A DNA stretch of 64,000 nt from Prorocentrum cordatum (taxonomy: Eukaryota; Sar; Dinophyceae; Prorocentrales; Prorocentraceae), in assembly GCA_963575745.1 (NCBI GenBank), contig CAUYUJ010014628.1, positions 198,501 through 262,500 of the forward strand, read 5' to 3'. Position 1 is the first letter of the stretch; each line of letters starts with the position of its first letter. The notes below the pieces were generated by a model. That model was not told the DNA's origin, did no database searches, and saw nothing but the letters and a program-made list of their open reading frames with translations. Below are positions 1 to 10,611 of this stretch, piece after piece. The position numbers were made by a program, and so were the translations under genes.

Positions 1-287
1 ATGGGTTTCTGACGTCTTCCTGAAACCCCAGACAGTTTCTGCACAAATTTCTGAGAACACCATGTTTTGAATTGGGCCATCCACAGTTTCCTCCTCCTCC
101 TCCTCCTCCTCCTTCTCATGCGTTCGCCTCCCCACATGTCTGTCCTCGTCCCCCCTCCTCGCCCTCGTCATCCTCCTCATCGCCGTCGGTATCTCGTCCG
201 AGGCTGTATCTTTGAGCAACCTTTACCGAACAACCTGCAAAATCGTGTCACGTGCAGGTTCGCGGTCGACCGTCGACATACCGCGGA
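1..287. other. No gene seen; pyrimidine-rich flank
   Basis: Contains a short CTC run (about 90-115) and CG-rich sequence. The open frame over it is low-complexity Leu/Pro and has no coding character. Confidence 0.5.
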
Positions 288-451
288 TCTACCCTCGATC
301 TACCCGGGATCTACCCGGTTTCTACCCGGTTTCTACCCGGCCTCAGGGGTGCACCATCCCTGATAGGGGTGCAATAAAATGAGGATCTACCCGAAAGCTA
401 CCCGCAAGCTACCCGAAAGCTACCCGAAAGCTACCCGCGGTAGCCCCTCCG
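288..451 (+). repeat. 11-bp minisatellite, TACCCGAAAGC type (copy 1)
   Basis: An irregular tandem array. Early units read TACCCGGTTTC or TACCCGGGATC; later units read TACCCGAAAGC or TACCCGCAAGC. It lies just downstream of the 3' end of the minus-strand gene. The same unit recurs at 3245-3308, 3930-3985 and 6715-6806, so it is a local repeat of this locus. The copies inside the intron have the opposite orientation. Confidence 0.85.
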
Positions 452-699
452 CACTCCTTGCTACCAAATCGTGTCTGGATGAGCTCGTGATCACATGTTT
501 GCACTTCGCGTGCCCCTTCGCGGTCGTATGGAACGTTGACCGCCCGACCGCAGCCCTCTGGCGGCGGTGCGGCGGCCGTGAAGAAAAACATCCACATCGC
601 TGGCCCCTGCAACGCCGCTACGCCGCACTCTTGCGGCGAGCGCGCTGCTGTCGAGTCGGGCGAGCGAGCGCTCGGGTGCTCGAGCAGGTGTGCGCCGAT

Positions 700-1704
700 C
701 TACTGGCTCGGCTGATCGTCGACGTCGATGGAGCGCAGGCGCTTGGCGCACTGGTTGACGGTCTCCAGGGCCTTGCTGATGCTCTCGAGGCGGCTGATGG
801 TGCCGTTGATGTCCATGCCGACCTGCGCCTCGGACAAGTGCTCGCCGTCCATGATGGCCGTCTTGATCTGCTGGTCCTGCGCGAGGGCCTCGTTGCAGCG
901 CTCGATGCAGCGCTTCAGCTTGCCGCCGAACCTGTCCGTGTTAGCCCACTGCCACGACTCCTCGGTCTCGATCTTCTTCGACACCAGGTTGTTGGACTGC
1001 AACATCGTGGCGCCCCATGACTGGGTGACCTCCTTGATCTTCTTGATGACGGACGTAGCCGTGGCAGCCGCCGCGGAGCCCCTGCCTTTTCCGCCTGGTG
1101 CCTTGCTCTTGGGCGGCACGCAGCCAGGCTTCCCGCGCTTGCTCTTGGGCGGCACGCCGCCAGGCTTCCCCTTCCCTGCAGGCGGCGGTGGTTTCCCTGC
1201 AGGCGGCGGCGGTGGAGGCTGTGGTTTCCCTGGCGGCGGCCCTGGCGGCTTCGGTGCTGGAGGTACCGATCCGCACTCTGCAGCCTCTGGAGGGCTGTGC
1301 GTGACCGCGCTCGTCGCCGTCGCCACGACCTTGTCGGGTGTATCCAGGATTGGGCTCCCCGCCATCGGTGCCGCCACGTCAGATCCACTACATGCCGATC
1401 GTGAATCGCCAATTTTGAATCCAAGCCGATCGACTGCGACGTTGGCCTCCTGTCTGCACTTCTGCCAGGTCTTCCTGTTGTCAGACCTCTCCTCCTCGTA
1501 CTCGTAGCGGAAGATGATGCGCTTCGACCTCTTGCTGATCTTGACGTGCTTCGGGCCGCGAGCGATGCAGTCCAGGCACACGTTCATGGCGCCCTGAAGC
1601 GTCGCTTTGGTTGGGATGCCCCCCGCGCCGCCCATCTCCTGGCCGACCACGCCGTCGAAGTTGAACCACCTCGCGACGGTGGTCTCCGTCTTCACCGTCT
1701 CCTC
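700..1704 (-). CDS. Unknown dinoflagellate protein, terminal exon (exon 4)
   Basis: I do not recognise the family. This exon encodes about 334 residues and ends at a TAG (700-702). It starts after a plausible acceptor, AGTAG|GAGGAG, and opens EETVKTETTVARWFNFDGVV. Visible parts are a compact N-terminal block rich in W, F and C with a basic ISKRSKRIIF stretch; a low-complexity Pro/Gly middle with tandem 12-residue units (GKPGGVPPKSKR, GKPGCVPPKSK); and a helical, charged C-terminal third (KLKRCIERCNEAL ... ISKALETVNQCAKRLR) likely to form a coiled coil. The N- and C-terminal blocks have balanced composition and do not look like repeat translation, which supports real coding. The basic middle suggests a nuclear or nucleic-acid-associated role, but this is only inference. 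Confidence 0.6.
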   Translation of the reverse strand, partial: EETVKTETTVARWFNFDGVVGQEMGGAGGIPTKATLQGAMNVCLDCIARGPKHVKISKRSKRIIFRYEYEEERSDNRKTWQKCRQEANVAVDRLGFKIGDSRSACSGSDVAAPMAGSPILDTPDKVVATATSAVTHSPPEAAECGSVPPAPKPPGPPPGKPQPPPPPPAGKPPPPAGKGKPGGVPPKSKRGKPGCVPPKSKAPGGKGRGSAAAATATSVIKKIKEVTQSWGATMLQSNNLVSKKIETEESWQWANTDRFGGKLKRCIERCNEALAQDQQIKTAIMDGEHLSEAQVGMDINGTISRLESISKALETVNQCAKRLRSIDVDDQPSQ

Positions 1705-2200
1705 CTACTTCTTTCTCGACTCCTGCGGATGGTGGGTGAACATCATCCGCCCCCGCCGCCTCGTCGTCGTCCTCCTCCTCTTCCTCCTCCTCCTCCTCAC
1801 CCTCTTCCACCTCCACCTCCTCCTCCCCATCATGTCACCCCCCTCCCCTTTCCCCCTCCTCCTCCTCCTCATCCCCCTCCTCCTCCTCCTCCTCCTCCTC
1901 CTCCTCCTCCTCCGCCTGAGGCCTCCTCCTCCTCCTCCTCCTGCTCCTCCTCCTCCTCCTCCCTCCTCCTCCTCCTCCTCCTCCTCATCCTCCTCCTCCT
2001 CCTCATCCTCCCCCTCTCTTCCATCCTCCTCCTCGTCCTCCTCCTTCTCCTCCTCCTCCTCCTCCTCCTCCTCCTTCCCCCCACCTCAACCTCTTCTTTA
2101 TCCCCATCCCCATCCTCAAGAGACATATTCTACCCCCTCCCTCCTCCTCATCGCCTTCATCATCGCCAGGGTTCTCCTCCACCGCCTTTTCATCCCGCAA
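1705..2200 (-). other. Intron 3, mostly (GAG)n microsatellite
   Basis: On the coding strand this is an almost pure purine tract, GAG/GGA repeats (about 1745-2085), ending in a short unique stretch and AGTAG|G at the exon 4 boundary. The donor is unresolved. A GT at 2201-2200 would leave phase 1, whereas exon 4 needs phase 0. In-frame alternatives are non-GT donors such as CAG|GAGCC upstream or AAG|GCGATG downstream. Confidence 0.45.
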
Positions 2201-2561
2201 CGTGGCTCCTGGTACGACTCGTACTCTTTCTTGGCCCAGTTCTCGCGATCGGCTTTGCGTTGGCGGGCGCCCATCCGATCCCACGCCTCCCAGCGCTCGT
2301 TGTTGGAGTTGATCCAGCGCGTGCACCGCCTGCCCACTGGGTCCTGGGAGAGGATCTTCTTGAAGCCGTGTATCGATGCCTCCTCCAGGAACGCGTCGAA
2401 CTGCTCGTCGAGCTTGCGCTGGGCGTCCTTGCCCGCCTCCGACAGGCCTCCCGTCTCGTCCTCGCCGTCGTCGACCGCATCGTCGGAGTGCGACTTGCGC
2501 ATTTTGGTGCAGGCCAAGGCGATCTGCTTCTCGAAGTCCATGTTGACGACGGCATCCTCGG
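2201..2561 (-). CDS. Unknown dinoflagellate protein, exon 3
   Basis: About 120 residues starting EDAVVNMDFEKQIALACTKM after a good acceptor (polypyrimidine run, then CTCAG, at 2562-2563). The segment has an acidic patch (DDAVDDGEDETGG), a helical K/R/E-rich stretch, and a Trp-rich motif, TRWINSNNERWEAWDRMG, followed by RENWAKKEYESY. The phase fits exon 2: exon 2 ends with one base of a codon, and the two leading bases here complete it. The 3' boundary is uncertain; the frame stays open to 2116, where GAG repeats begin. Function unknown. Confidence 0.55.
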
Positions 2562-3244
2562 CTGAGGGAGGGAGGAGGGGGGCGAAATTGGTCCCGCACA
2601 CTCCTCATCGTCCGCCTCGCCATCCTCCTCACCCTCCTGCTCATCATCCTCCTCGTCATCCCTTCATACTATGCCTCCTCCTCCTCATCCTCCTCATCCT
2701 CCTCCTCCTCCCCCTCCTCCTCCTCCTCCTCCCAATACTCCTCTTCTTCCTCCACATCATCACTATCGTCGCCACATCCTCCCCATCCCGTCCTCCTCCC
2801 CGCCCCCTTAATTCTCCGTGCTGTCCTTTGGCCCCTGCGCGCTGTGGCTTGCTGCGTCAGCAGCGAGCAGATCGTTGAGATGCAGCGCGTTCGCGAGGGA
2901 GTCGCCCGCCGCATCGCCGATGTCCTCCCCCATCGCCCTCGCCTCCGCCTGGCAACGGGCTGGGAGGTGGACCGCCCTCACCGTCGTCGTTGCCGTCGCC
3001 AAGCTCGCCACTCCGCCTCCTCGTTCATCCCTCCCCTCCCCCTCTCCATCCCCACACCCCCCCACTCCTCCGTATACTCCTCGTCCTCCGCCTCACCCAG
3101 ACCTCCTCATTATCATCGCCTCATCCCCCACCTCCGCCGCGCAGCGCAGCTCTCGCCTTAGCGCCGCGCGCATTTGTTTTACATGAAATCAGCTCTCGCC
3201 TGAGCGCCGCGCACATCCGTCTTAAAGGTTTGGGACCCGTTACA

Positions 3245-3308
3245 GGATGGCTGTTATCGGGTAGCGTTCGGGTAGCTTTCGGGTAGCTTTCGGGTAGCTT
3301 TCGGGTCG
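3245..3308 (-). repeat. 11-bp minisatellite, TACCCGAAAGC type (copy 2, inside intron)
   Basis: About five units of TACCCGAAAGC read on the minus strand, opposite to the arrays outside the gene. Confidence 0.85.
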
Positions 3309-3929
3309 GTCGATTGGTCGCGCTCGTTTTGCTGTGCGCCAGCGCTCGCCTATATGCAACGGATCGGGCGAGGCGATCCACAGGAAAATGTGCGCTCCTT
3401 CGAGCGCAGCTGTCGTGCTCACAGCTGCAGGCGGAGGCGGATGGGGATGGGCTGAATTGCGGGACGGGGGAGGATGTGGATGCGAACGCGGACGGGATAC
3501 AGAACATGATGAAGATGAGGGCGACTATGGGGATGCTGACGGTGACGATTGTGTTGATGATGACGGTGATGATGATGATGAGGATGATGATAATGATGAT
3601 GATGATGGTGATGATGATGGTGATGATGAGGATGTTGATGTTGATGCCAGTGTTGACGATGAAGGCGCGAGGCAGGAGGAATCGGACGATGAGGAAGAAG
3701 AGAAGGAACGAGGGGAAGAGGATGAGCTGTGAAGAGCGAGGGCACAGGACCATCGCACCCAGAGGCGGCCTCCGAAATCTCCAGATGCCGAGGCGGCAGA
3801 ACATTGAAATCTGTCCCCTGTGGCCCCTCCTCGATGCACCTCCCCCTGGATGAGCCCTCGGGGCCCAGGGATGGCCTGAGGTCGCCAAACGCGACCAGCG
3901 CGATGCCCTTTAAAGTGGGCTCGAGCACT

Positions 3930-3985
3930 GCGCAGCCGTCGGGTAGCTTTCGGGTAGCTGCGCAGCTTCGGGTAGCTTGCGGGCA
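3930..3985 (-). repeat. 11-bp minisatellite, TACCCGAAAGC type (copy 3, inside intron)
   Basis: Three to four units on the minus strand, about 50 bp past the splice donor, interrupted by GCTGCGCAG spacers. Confidence 0.8.
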
Positions 3986-4035
3986 TCAATCACTGTGGCT
4001 CGAATCTGGCGGCGGTGAGATCGCTCTGTACTCAC

Positions 4036-5329
4036 TGCTGGCATGCTTGTCCGTCTTGTGCTTCTTTTTCTTCGGCGTCTGCGGCGGGTCCTCCGCCTTG
4101 GGCTTCTCCGTCTCGGGCTCGTGGACCACGATCCTCGTCTTGTCCTCCTTTGTTGGCACTGCAGCAGGAGGTGGCTGCACCTGTGGCGGTGCCGCGTCGG
4201 CACTCGCCGAAGCGGCAGCCGCGTCGGCACTCGCCGAAGCGGCATCTGCCGCGGCCTCGTCTGTCCCCAGCGTCGCCGCTGGCCTCTTCTTCACACCCGT
4301 CTTGGGCTGCGGCTCTGGCAAGAGCTTCGTTTTCTCCGCCCTGCAACCGTTCCTGTCGAGCTCCTTCTTGGCGTACTTCTCGGCGATGTGCACCATCCAC
4401 GCCCGTGCTCTGGCCTCGGTCATCTCATCGGTGTCCTTCTCGTTCCGCTTGAAGAGGTCGATGTTGACCATGACGACCTGGGGATGGCCAAGGTGCTGCA
4501 AGCATATCAGCCTTTCTTTCTTCTTGCCGCTGGGCTGGTTCCAACGGGCGCACACCCTCACGGGCTTGCCGTCGTCGGGATGCGTCCAGACGCACGGGGT
4601 CGTGGCCAGAGTGTCTCGGTCCCCTGGGGACGGGTGCCCCTTCGGATCGCCTCCCGTTGTCGAGGGCCTCGGCGTGCGTGGTCCCGTCGGCGGAGCGCCA
4701 TCGCTGGTCCACGAAGCCACCGTGGTCTGCGGGATCTGCCACGTCGACCCGTCCGCCCAGACCGCCTCCATGGGGTCCGTCGGGCCCGCCCCTTCCAGGG
4801 CCCGTATCTCCACGCTGTCCTCTCCTGGATCTGACTTCCTCGCGCCGCGACGGCGACGGAATGCCTTCCTGCAGTCCGCGTCGTACGAGTAGCTCCACTG
4901 GATGGCCGCTGGTCCATTCGGCTCCGCAGCAGCCGCCGTATCCACATCGGCTGACGCTGCTGCTGGCTCGACAGCGGCGGGCTTCCCCTTGGTCGGCAGG
5001 GAGTCGCCCTCGGCCTCCTCGTCCTCGGACGAGGCCATCGCCTCGTCCTCTGACTCGTCACTTTCTTCGCCGTCGCCGTCGTCCTCCGCGTCGGCGCCTT
5101 TCTGGTGTCGGCCCTTGATGTCGAGCTTCTTGAACCAGGCTGGCTGCTTCGGTTTGATGTAGTACTGGCTGCAATGGCGCAACATTGTAGAGATCCGTTT
5201 CTGCTGCGTGCCAACCCAGTCTTTCACCTCGCTCGAGTTCTTGAGCTTCGCCTTGATCACGGGCTTCTTGCAAGCCTTCTGCAACGAATCCGTTATCCCC
5301 TGCTTCAGGCCCGTGAACGTCTGCTTCTC
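4036..5329 (-). CDS. Unknown dinoflagellate protein, exon 2
   Basis: About 431 codons. The exon starts after CTAG (5333-5330) with EKQTFTGLKQGITDSLQKAC and ends before GTGAGT. Visible in order: a basic helical block (KACKKPVIKAKLKN); a conserved-looking block, DWVGTQQKRISTMLRHCSQY; an acidic D/E/S-rich stretch; an Ala-rich linker; a segment rich in W, P and G with a WTHPDD motif; a block RLICLQHLGHPQVVMVNIDL; a charged helix; an Ala/Ser low-complexity repeat of ASADAA units; and a C-terminal PKKKKHKTDKH stretch resembling a nuclear localisation signal. No catalytic domain is recognised. The alternation of structured blocks with acidic and Ala-rich linkers suggests a regulatory or scaffold protein; this is inference. 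Confidence 0.6.
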
Positions 5330-5615
5330 CTAGGATCGTCCGTCGTCGCCGTCGCCACCGTTGCCGTCGTCCTCGGTGTCGTCGACGTCGTAGTCGTCAT
5401 CGTGATCGTCGTCGGCGTCGTCGCCATCGCCGTCGTCGTCGTCGTTGGGCCCCCGTGTGCCGTCGCCGTCGCCGCCGTCGTCGTCGTCGTTGTCGTCGGC
5501 GTCGTCGCCATCGTCGTCGACGTCCCCGTTGGGCCCCCGCGGGCCGTCGTCTTCGTCGCCGTCGCCGTCGTCGCTGTCGTCGGCGTCGTCGTCGTCGTCG
5601 CTGTCGTCGTCGGTC
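5330..5615 (-). other. Intron 1, (GAC)n-rich
   Basis: Composed almost wholly of GAC/CGA triplets on the coding strand. In the frame of exon 2 it would read as a poly-Asp/Gly domain, but that frame closes with TAG exactly at the acceptor (CTAG|GAG), so splicing is needed. No GT is available at the 5' end; the in-phase candidate donor is CTT|GACCG, a GA-type donor. Non-GT donors are known in dinoflagellates. Confidence 0.45.
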
Positions 5616-5750
5616 AAGCTCCTTGTAGATGCCGCGCAGCAGGTCTGCGTTCTGCGTGATGTTGGGCCTCGAGACGCCCTTGGATTTCCTCCAAATGATG
5701 AAATCTACGTTTGTGGCTGCGTCCGATACGGCTGATATGATATCAGCCAT
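5616..5750 (-). CDS. Unknown dinoflagellate protein, first recognisable exon
   Basis: Starts at an ATG at 5750-5748 and encodes MADIISAVSDAATNVDFIIW followed by a basic RKSKGVSRPN block and a helical end (LLRGIYKEL). The frame is open upstream to 6272, so the true start may be earlier or in another exon. The 45 residues have ordinary composition, unlike the triplet repeats on either side. They match exon 2 in phase if the donor is the GA-type site at 5615. Confidence 0.5.
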
Positions 5751-6186
5751 GCTCGAGCCCAAACGGCTCCTGATGGAGGATGGGGGGATGCGGGGGAGGA
5801 CGGTGGAACGAGATATGACGGGAGGGGGAGGGAGGAGGATTGCGGGTGAATTCTGGATGCGCAGTCGGAGAAGGGGGAGGAGGAAGGATGGAGGGTGGCG
5901 GCCCCGGGATCCTGGCCAAGACCCCGATCGAGGGGCTCGAAGATGTGCCCTTGGCGCGCGGCCCCGAGTGGGGCCGCGGCGACGCCCCCCCAGCGCGGCG
6001 CCCCCGCCAGGGCTCCAGGAACGAGGAGGAGGAGGACGGAGGAGGAGGGAGGGAGATGAGGAGGAGGGAGGAGGAGGAGGCGTAGGATGATGAGGAGGTT
6101 TGGGAGGGGCGGGGTGAGGTAGGTGGAGGTCCAGCCCTGAACGTGGCGACAGTTTCGCAGATCGCAGCCGACGACCCCCAATACGG
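5751..6186. other. Upstream region of the unknown gene; no feature recognised
   Basis: Purine-rich on the plus strand, with GGAGGA runs (5820-5880, 6020-6090). No promoter motif or second gene can be supported. Confidence 0.4.
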
Positions 6187-6333
6187 TCAAAGATGCCTCC
6201 AAGTTGGCCCAAGACGGTTCGAGATGGCCAGACGGCCCAAGAGGCCTTCAAGTTCGTCCAATATGCCTCCAAGACGGCCCAAGACGGCCCCCAGACGGCC
6301 CAAGATGGCCCCCAAGACGGACGGACGCACTCC
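6187..6333 (+). repeat. Degenerate CCCAAGAYGG minisatellite (copy 1)
   Basis: Irregular 10-13 bp units of the type CCCAAGACGGC or CCTCCAAGACGG. The same family recurs at 24474-25075, 41988-42430 and, inverted, at 49705-49925. Confidence 0.75.
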
Positions 6334-6549
6334 TCCCCCCCCCGCGCGTCGCCTCGTCGGCCGCGGCCGCCTCCGCGGCGCGGCGCTGCGCGCGGTCCTT
6401 CTCTGCCTCCTCGGCATCCTCGGCCGCGGCCTCCTCGGGCTCCTCCGCGGCCGCGGCCTCGGCCTCGGCCTCGATCGTGTCGTCGATCGTGATCGGCGAC
6501 GTGGCCGCGACCAGCGGCGCCTCGTCCTCGAGCGCCTCCTGCGGAGGGC

Positions 6550-6711
6550 GACGACGACGACGACGATGGGGGATGAGGACGAGGACGAGGAAGAAGAGGA
6601 GGACGAGGATGAGGACGAGGAGGAGGAGGAGGAGGAGGAGGAGGCGGAGGAGGAGGAGGAGGAGGAGGAGGAGGATGAGGAGGAGGAGGAGGATGCTACG
6701 ACAATGAACTG
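6550..6711 (+). repeat. (GGA)n/(GAC)n microsatellite
   Basis: Imperfect GAGGAC and GGAGGA repeats. Open frames over it are Glu-, Arg- or Leu-only and are not genes. Confidence 0.85.
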
Positions 6712-6714
6712 ACA

Positions 6715-6806
6715 CCCGCCGAAAGCTCCCCGAAACCTACCCGAAACCTACCCGAAAGCTACCCGAAAGCTACCCGAAAGCTACCCGAACGCTACCTGAA
6801 ACCGCT
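6715..6806 (+). repeat. 11-bp minisatellite, TACCCGAAAGC type (copy 4)
   Basis: Seven to eight units including TACCCGAAACC variants, about 1 kb upstream of the first recognised exon and in plus orientation like the array at 288-451. Confidence 0.85.
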
Positions 6807-6839
6807 CCCCCTCATCGACATCGCCCTCGTCGTGCTCGT

Positions 6840-7462
<623 letters not shown>

Positions 7463-7489
7463 CGATCGGCAGCTGCTGGTACCCAGCCT

Positions 7490-7700
7490 ATGAGGGGGAG
7501 GAGGAGGAGGAGGAGGAGGAGGAGGAGGAGGAGGAGGAGGAGGAGGAGGAGGAGGAGGAGGAGGAGGAGGAGGAGGAGGGGGAGGATGATGATGAGGCGG
7601 ATGTGGAGGAGGAGGTCGAGGAGGACGAGTAGGAGGAGGAGGGAGGAGGAGGGAGGAGGAGGAGGAGGAGGATGAGGGGGGAGGAGGAGGAGGAGGAAAA
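7490..7700 (+). repeat. (GGA)n microsatellite
   Basis: Nearly pure GAG repeats for about 95 bp, then imperfect. Confidence 0.9.
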
Positions 7701-7855
7701 TGAGGAGGATGGGAGGGGATGGGGGCGCCTTGGGCGCCGCGTTGAGGGGGCGCCCAGCTGGGCTGGCCATGGCGCGGCCCCCCGAGGCCGCGGCGCCCTC
7801 GGCCAGAGGGCCAGAGGAGGAGGGGGAGGCGACGACAACGACGACGACGATCATC

Positions 7856-8048
7856 CTCGCCTGCTCGATCCTCAAATTATTCCTCTTCCTCTTCCTCCTT
7901 CTCCTCGCCCTCCGCCTCCTCCTCTTCCTCTTCCTCTTCCTCTTCCTCTTCCTCCTTTTCCTCGCCCTCCGCCTCCTCCTCCCCCCCCTCTCCTCATCCC
8001 CCGCCTCCTCCTCTTCCTCCTCCTCCTCCTCCTCCTCCCCCTCCCCTA
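7856..8048 (+). repeat. (CTC)n/(CTT)n microsatellite
   Basis: Pyrimidine-only tract of CTCTTC and CTC units. Confidence 0.85.
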
Positions 8049-8242
8049 GCTCTGGAGGAAGACGAGGGGGAACAACGAGGACGAGGAACAGGAATCGCAT
8101 CCATGATGGCCCAAGATGGCATCCTCGATGGCTCCGAATGCGATGTGCATTACATAAACACATGCAACGCTTTAGAAAACAATGAAAAATTGAGTATGTT
8201 AGTGGTTTCGAAACTTTTCTTGAAACTTTCCTGGTTTCGAAT

Positions 8243-9630
8243 CTAGCTGAATCTTTGGACCTCTGGGTCGGGGCGCTGAACGTCCCCAAAAACTACATCC
8301 CGCCACATGATCTGAAGCCACTGGGCTTCCGCCACAGCTCCGGAAAGTGCCAGAGTCTCAGCTGCGATCGTACTGGCCACGACTCTCTTGAGCCGCTGGC
8401 TACGCCACGACAGCAGGCTCACTCTCGCACGGCGGTTCTCGCGAATGGCACCATCCGCTGCAAACACGAGCCATCCAGCCTGAGCGCCCCCCCGGCGAGC
8501 GGACCCGGGACCTCCTGCGTCGGACGCGGTAACAAACGTAGTAGCAAGGGGATCGAGGGGCCAAATCGTGATGTGCTGGGAGGCTGAAGCACGAAGAAAC
8601 TTGACTGCCTTATTCGCCATCAGGGCGTCCTCGACTGTCGGCTCAGGCAAAGCGGCCGCCAACAGCGAGGCGCTGCCGCAGACATCTGGACGCGACTCGC
8701 GCGCCAGCCACTGGATCTGGGCCACGGTCGTCCTGTAAGACGAAATTTCCGCGGCAGTCAAGGCGCTCGAGGTCTCCCCTCGGCGATGCTTGTCAAGGGC
8801 AATGGGGGTCAGTTGCTCTCGGACATATTTCTCCTGATCTACGATTATCTTCGTTCCCTTCTGCTGGATGTGCCGCCCCGCATAGTCAGCCTCCCCCTCT
8901 TCCCATTTACCGAACTTGAAGCGCTCAAAGAGGCGCTCCTTCAAACTCGAAAGTACCTTAGCATCTCCGGAGACGATCAAATCGTCCACCTCGATGAGCA
9001 CAAGGGACTGAAGCCGACCGGAGGCGGACCTTTGCAGCCAGAGACATGGCTCTAGATGAGAACGCTGAAAACCAATCTCGCTAAGATACTCCGTAAGGGT
9101 TCTATGCCACAACAGTGGGGCATCATTGAGGCCGTATACTGGCGCCACAAGCTCGATGAGGGTTTCCCCGGGCATCCCGAGGCCAGAACATGCCTCAACG
9201 TAAATCGCTCCCCGGGGCCGGACCAACTTATTGCTTTGGCAAGACGCATTTTTCGCGCCCGCGATTCCCAGGGGCCATTCCATGGACGCTATCACCTGGA
9301 GCACAAGCATAATCGACTCGGATTGTGGAGTGGGTGCGTACACCTGGAGGGTATCACTGTCGGGGTCCTGGTGCCCATGGACGCACCACCTGCTCTTCGC
9401 GGTGGGAAGGTTGCCGACCCCCTCGGAAGGCTTAAATCTCCTGACCATCCGCGAAGACAAAATACGATCCGGGTGACGCCGTCGCGTCAAGCGAGACTCC
9501 TCCAAGCTGAGGACGCGCACCGCCCCGGAGGCTGTCATGGCCGCCCATTCCTTAGCATCTGACGCCACGAAACGCTCCCTCTCCTCCGGGCTCAGGTTTT
9601 TCAACTGGACCTCGGTACCTCGTCGAGGGA
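8243..9630 (-). pseudogene. pol: Copia reverse transcriptase and RNase H segment
   Basis: The frame open from 9748 to the stop at 8243 encodes the RT core and RNase H. In that frame's numbering: the fingers region has SRWCVHGHQDPD (about 119-130); motif A lies at about 161-172 and reads GIAGAKNASCQS, where the catalytic Asp expected at 164 is Gly; VYGLNDAPLLWH follows (204-215); the catalytic LIEVDD is intact (251-256). RNase H has TASDAG (D410) and AAETLAL (E464). The motif A change would inactivate polymerisation even if the frame were intact. The segment starts by a frame change near 9625 from the upstream linker. Known family: Ty1/copia RVT_2-type RT. Confidence 0.85.
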
Positions 9631-10611
9631 CGGGCGGACTGGCGAGCCCAGAAAAACAGTCTGGCAAATCAAGGAAAAGGTACCCCCCTTGTCGCAAGCG
9701 GCAAGAGAGGTGTCGCAAGTGAAACCTCGGGCCAGCAGCTCTTCGCACAACATCCGATCCTGATCGAGGTCCTCATCCCCTCCGAGGTCCTCAAATCCCA
9801 CCAGTCCCAGGACTGGTTCCCCCGTGACCGGATGTGGGTGCCGTGTAGGCTGGGGCCAATTGCCTTCTCCTGGAGCGTCCGCCCCTCTCTCCCCAGACGG
9901 AGGGGGGGACCGGCTCCGACGGCTCTCGGCCGCTCTTAAAACTTGAGGCTCCGCCCGAGGTGCGAGCTCCCTTCCGCGGTCCCCAAGGACCGAGCCAGAG
10001 CCTGCCGTCGCTCGAGAGGAGGAATCAGCGCCGGCGCCCTCGCGCTCGGACACCATCCTGGCAACTCTTCCCGAGCCGGAAAGAGACTCCGCAGGAGTAA
10101 GATATTGGCCAGGCGCACGCACGAGAACCGAGGGCGGTGGAAGTCCCCAACTGGTCCTCACTGCTGCCCTTTCTCTTTCCAACTCGGCCGTGCTGGAGGA
10201 GCTCCTGAGCCCCCCCCTTCTCCGGGACGGGGCAGGGGCCCCCTCGGGAGCGCCTTCCGCCGGCCTCCGCGGGAGCCTCGCCGCCGGCTCCTCGGGCGGG
10301 TCAGAGTCGGAGTCGACCGCAACGACCTCTGGGGGCTCGGGGCCAGGAACGCATCGGCCCAAGTCGATGGGCCGGGGGGGCGGGGCCGGGGCATCCAACG
10401 CTCGACGCAGGCCCTCGGGCAGGGGCTCATACTCCGAGATCTGCCTGGGAAACGTGGACCCCCCCGCCGAAGCAGGCGCCGCCAGGGCCTCCACTACAGC
10501 CGGCGGGATACCTGGGGCCCTCGCGGGGCTCCGGACGTCGCTTTCCGGAGCGCCCAGGTCGCCTGGGGCATCCCAGGCCTCGGGGGGGGGGGGGGCCCTC
10601 AGCAGCAACAT
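9601..10611 (-). pseudogene. Copia polyprotein linker between integrase and RT
   Basis: A Pro/Ala/Ser/Glu-rich, probably disordered linker, typical of the integrase C-terminus to RT region. It reads on from the integrase frame after a run of 14 G (10582-10595, plus strand), where the frame slips. The end of the segment (EELLARGFTCDTSLAACDKGG) looks like the domain approaching RT and shifts into the RT frame near 9625. Confidence 0.6.

Larger units (their letters stand above)
2562..4035 (-). other. Intron 2, repeat-filled, classical GTGAGT donor
   Basis: The donor on the minus strand is GTGAGT at 4035-4030; the acceptor is CAG at 2564-2562. The 1.47 kb between holds two arrays of the 11-bp minisatellite, a (GAT)n tract on the plus strand (about 3490-3650), CCT-rich runs (2625-2745) and otherwise unrecognised sequence. 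ORFs here are microsatellite translations. Confidence 0.55.

Noticed and set aside
1546-2878. Plus-strand ORFs of 339 and 423 codons
   Set aside because: They cross CCT microsatellites and antisense of the minus-strand exons; the ordinary-looking parts are shadows of exons 3 and 4.
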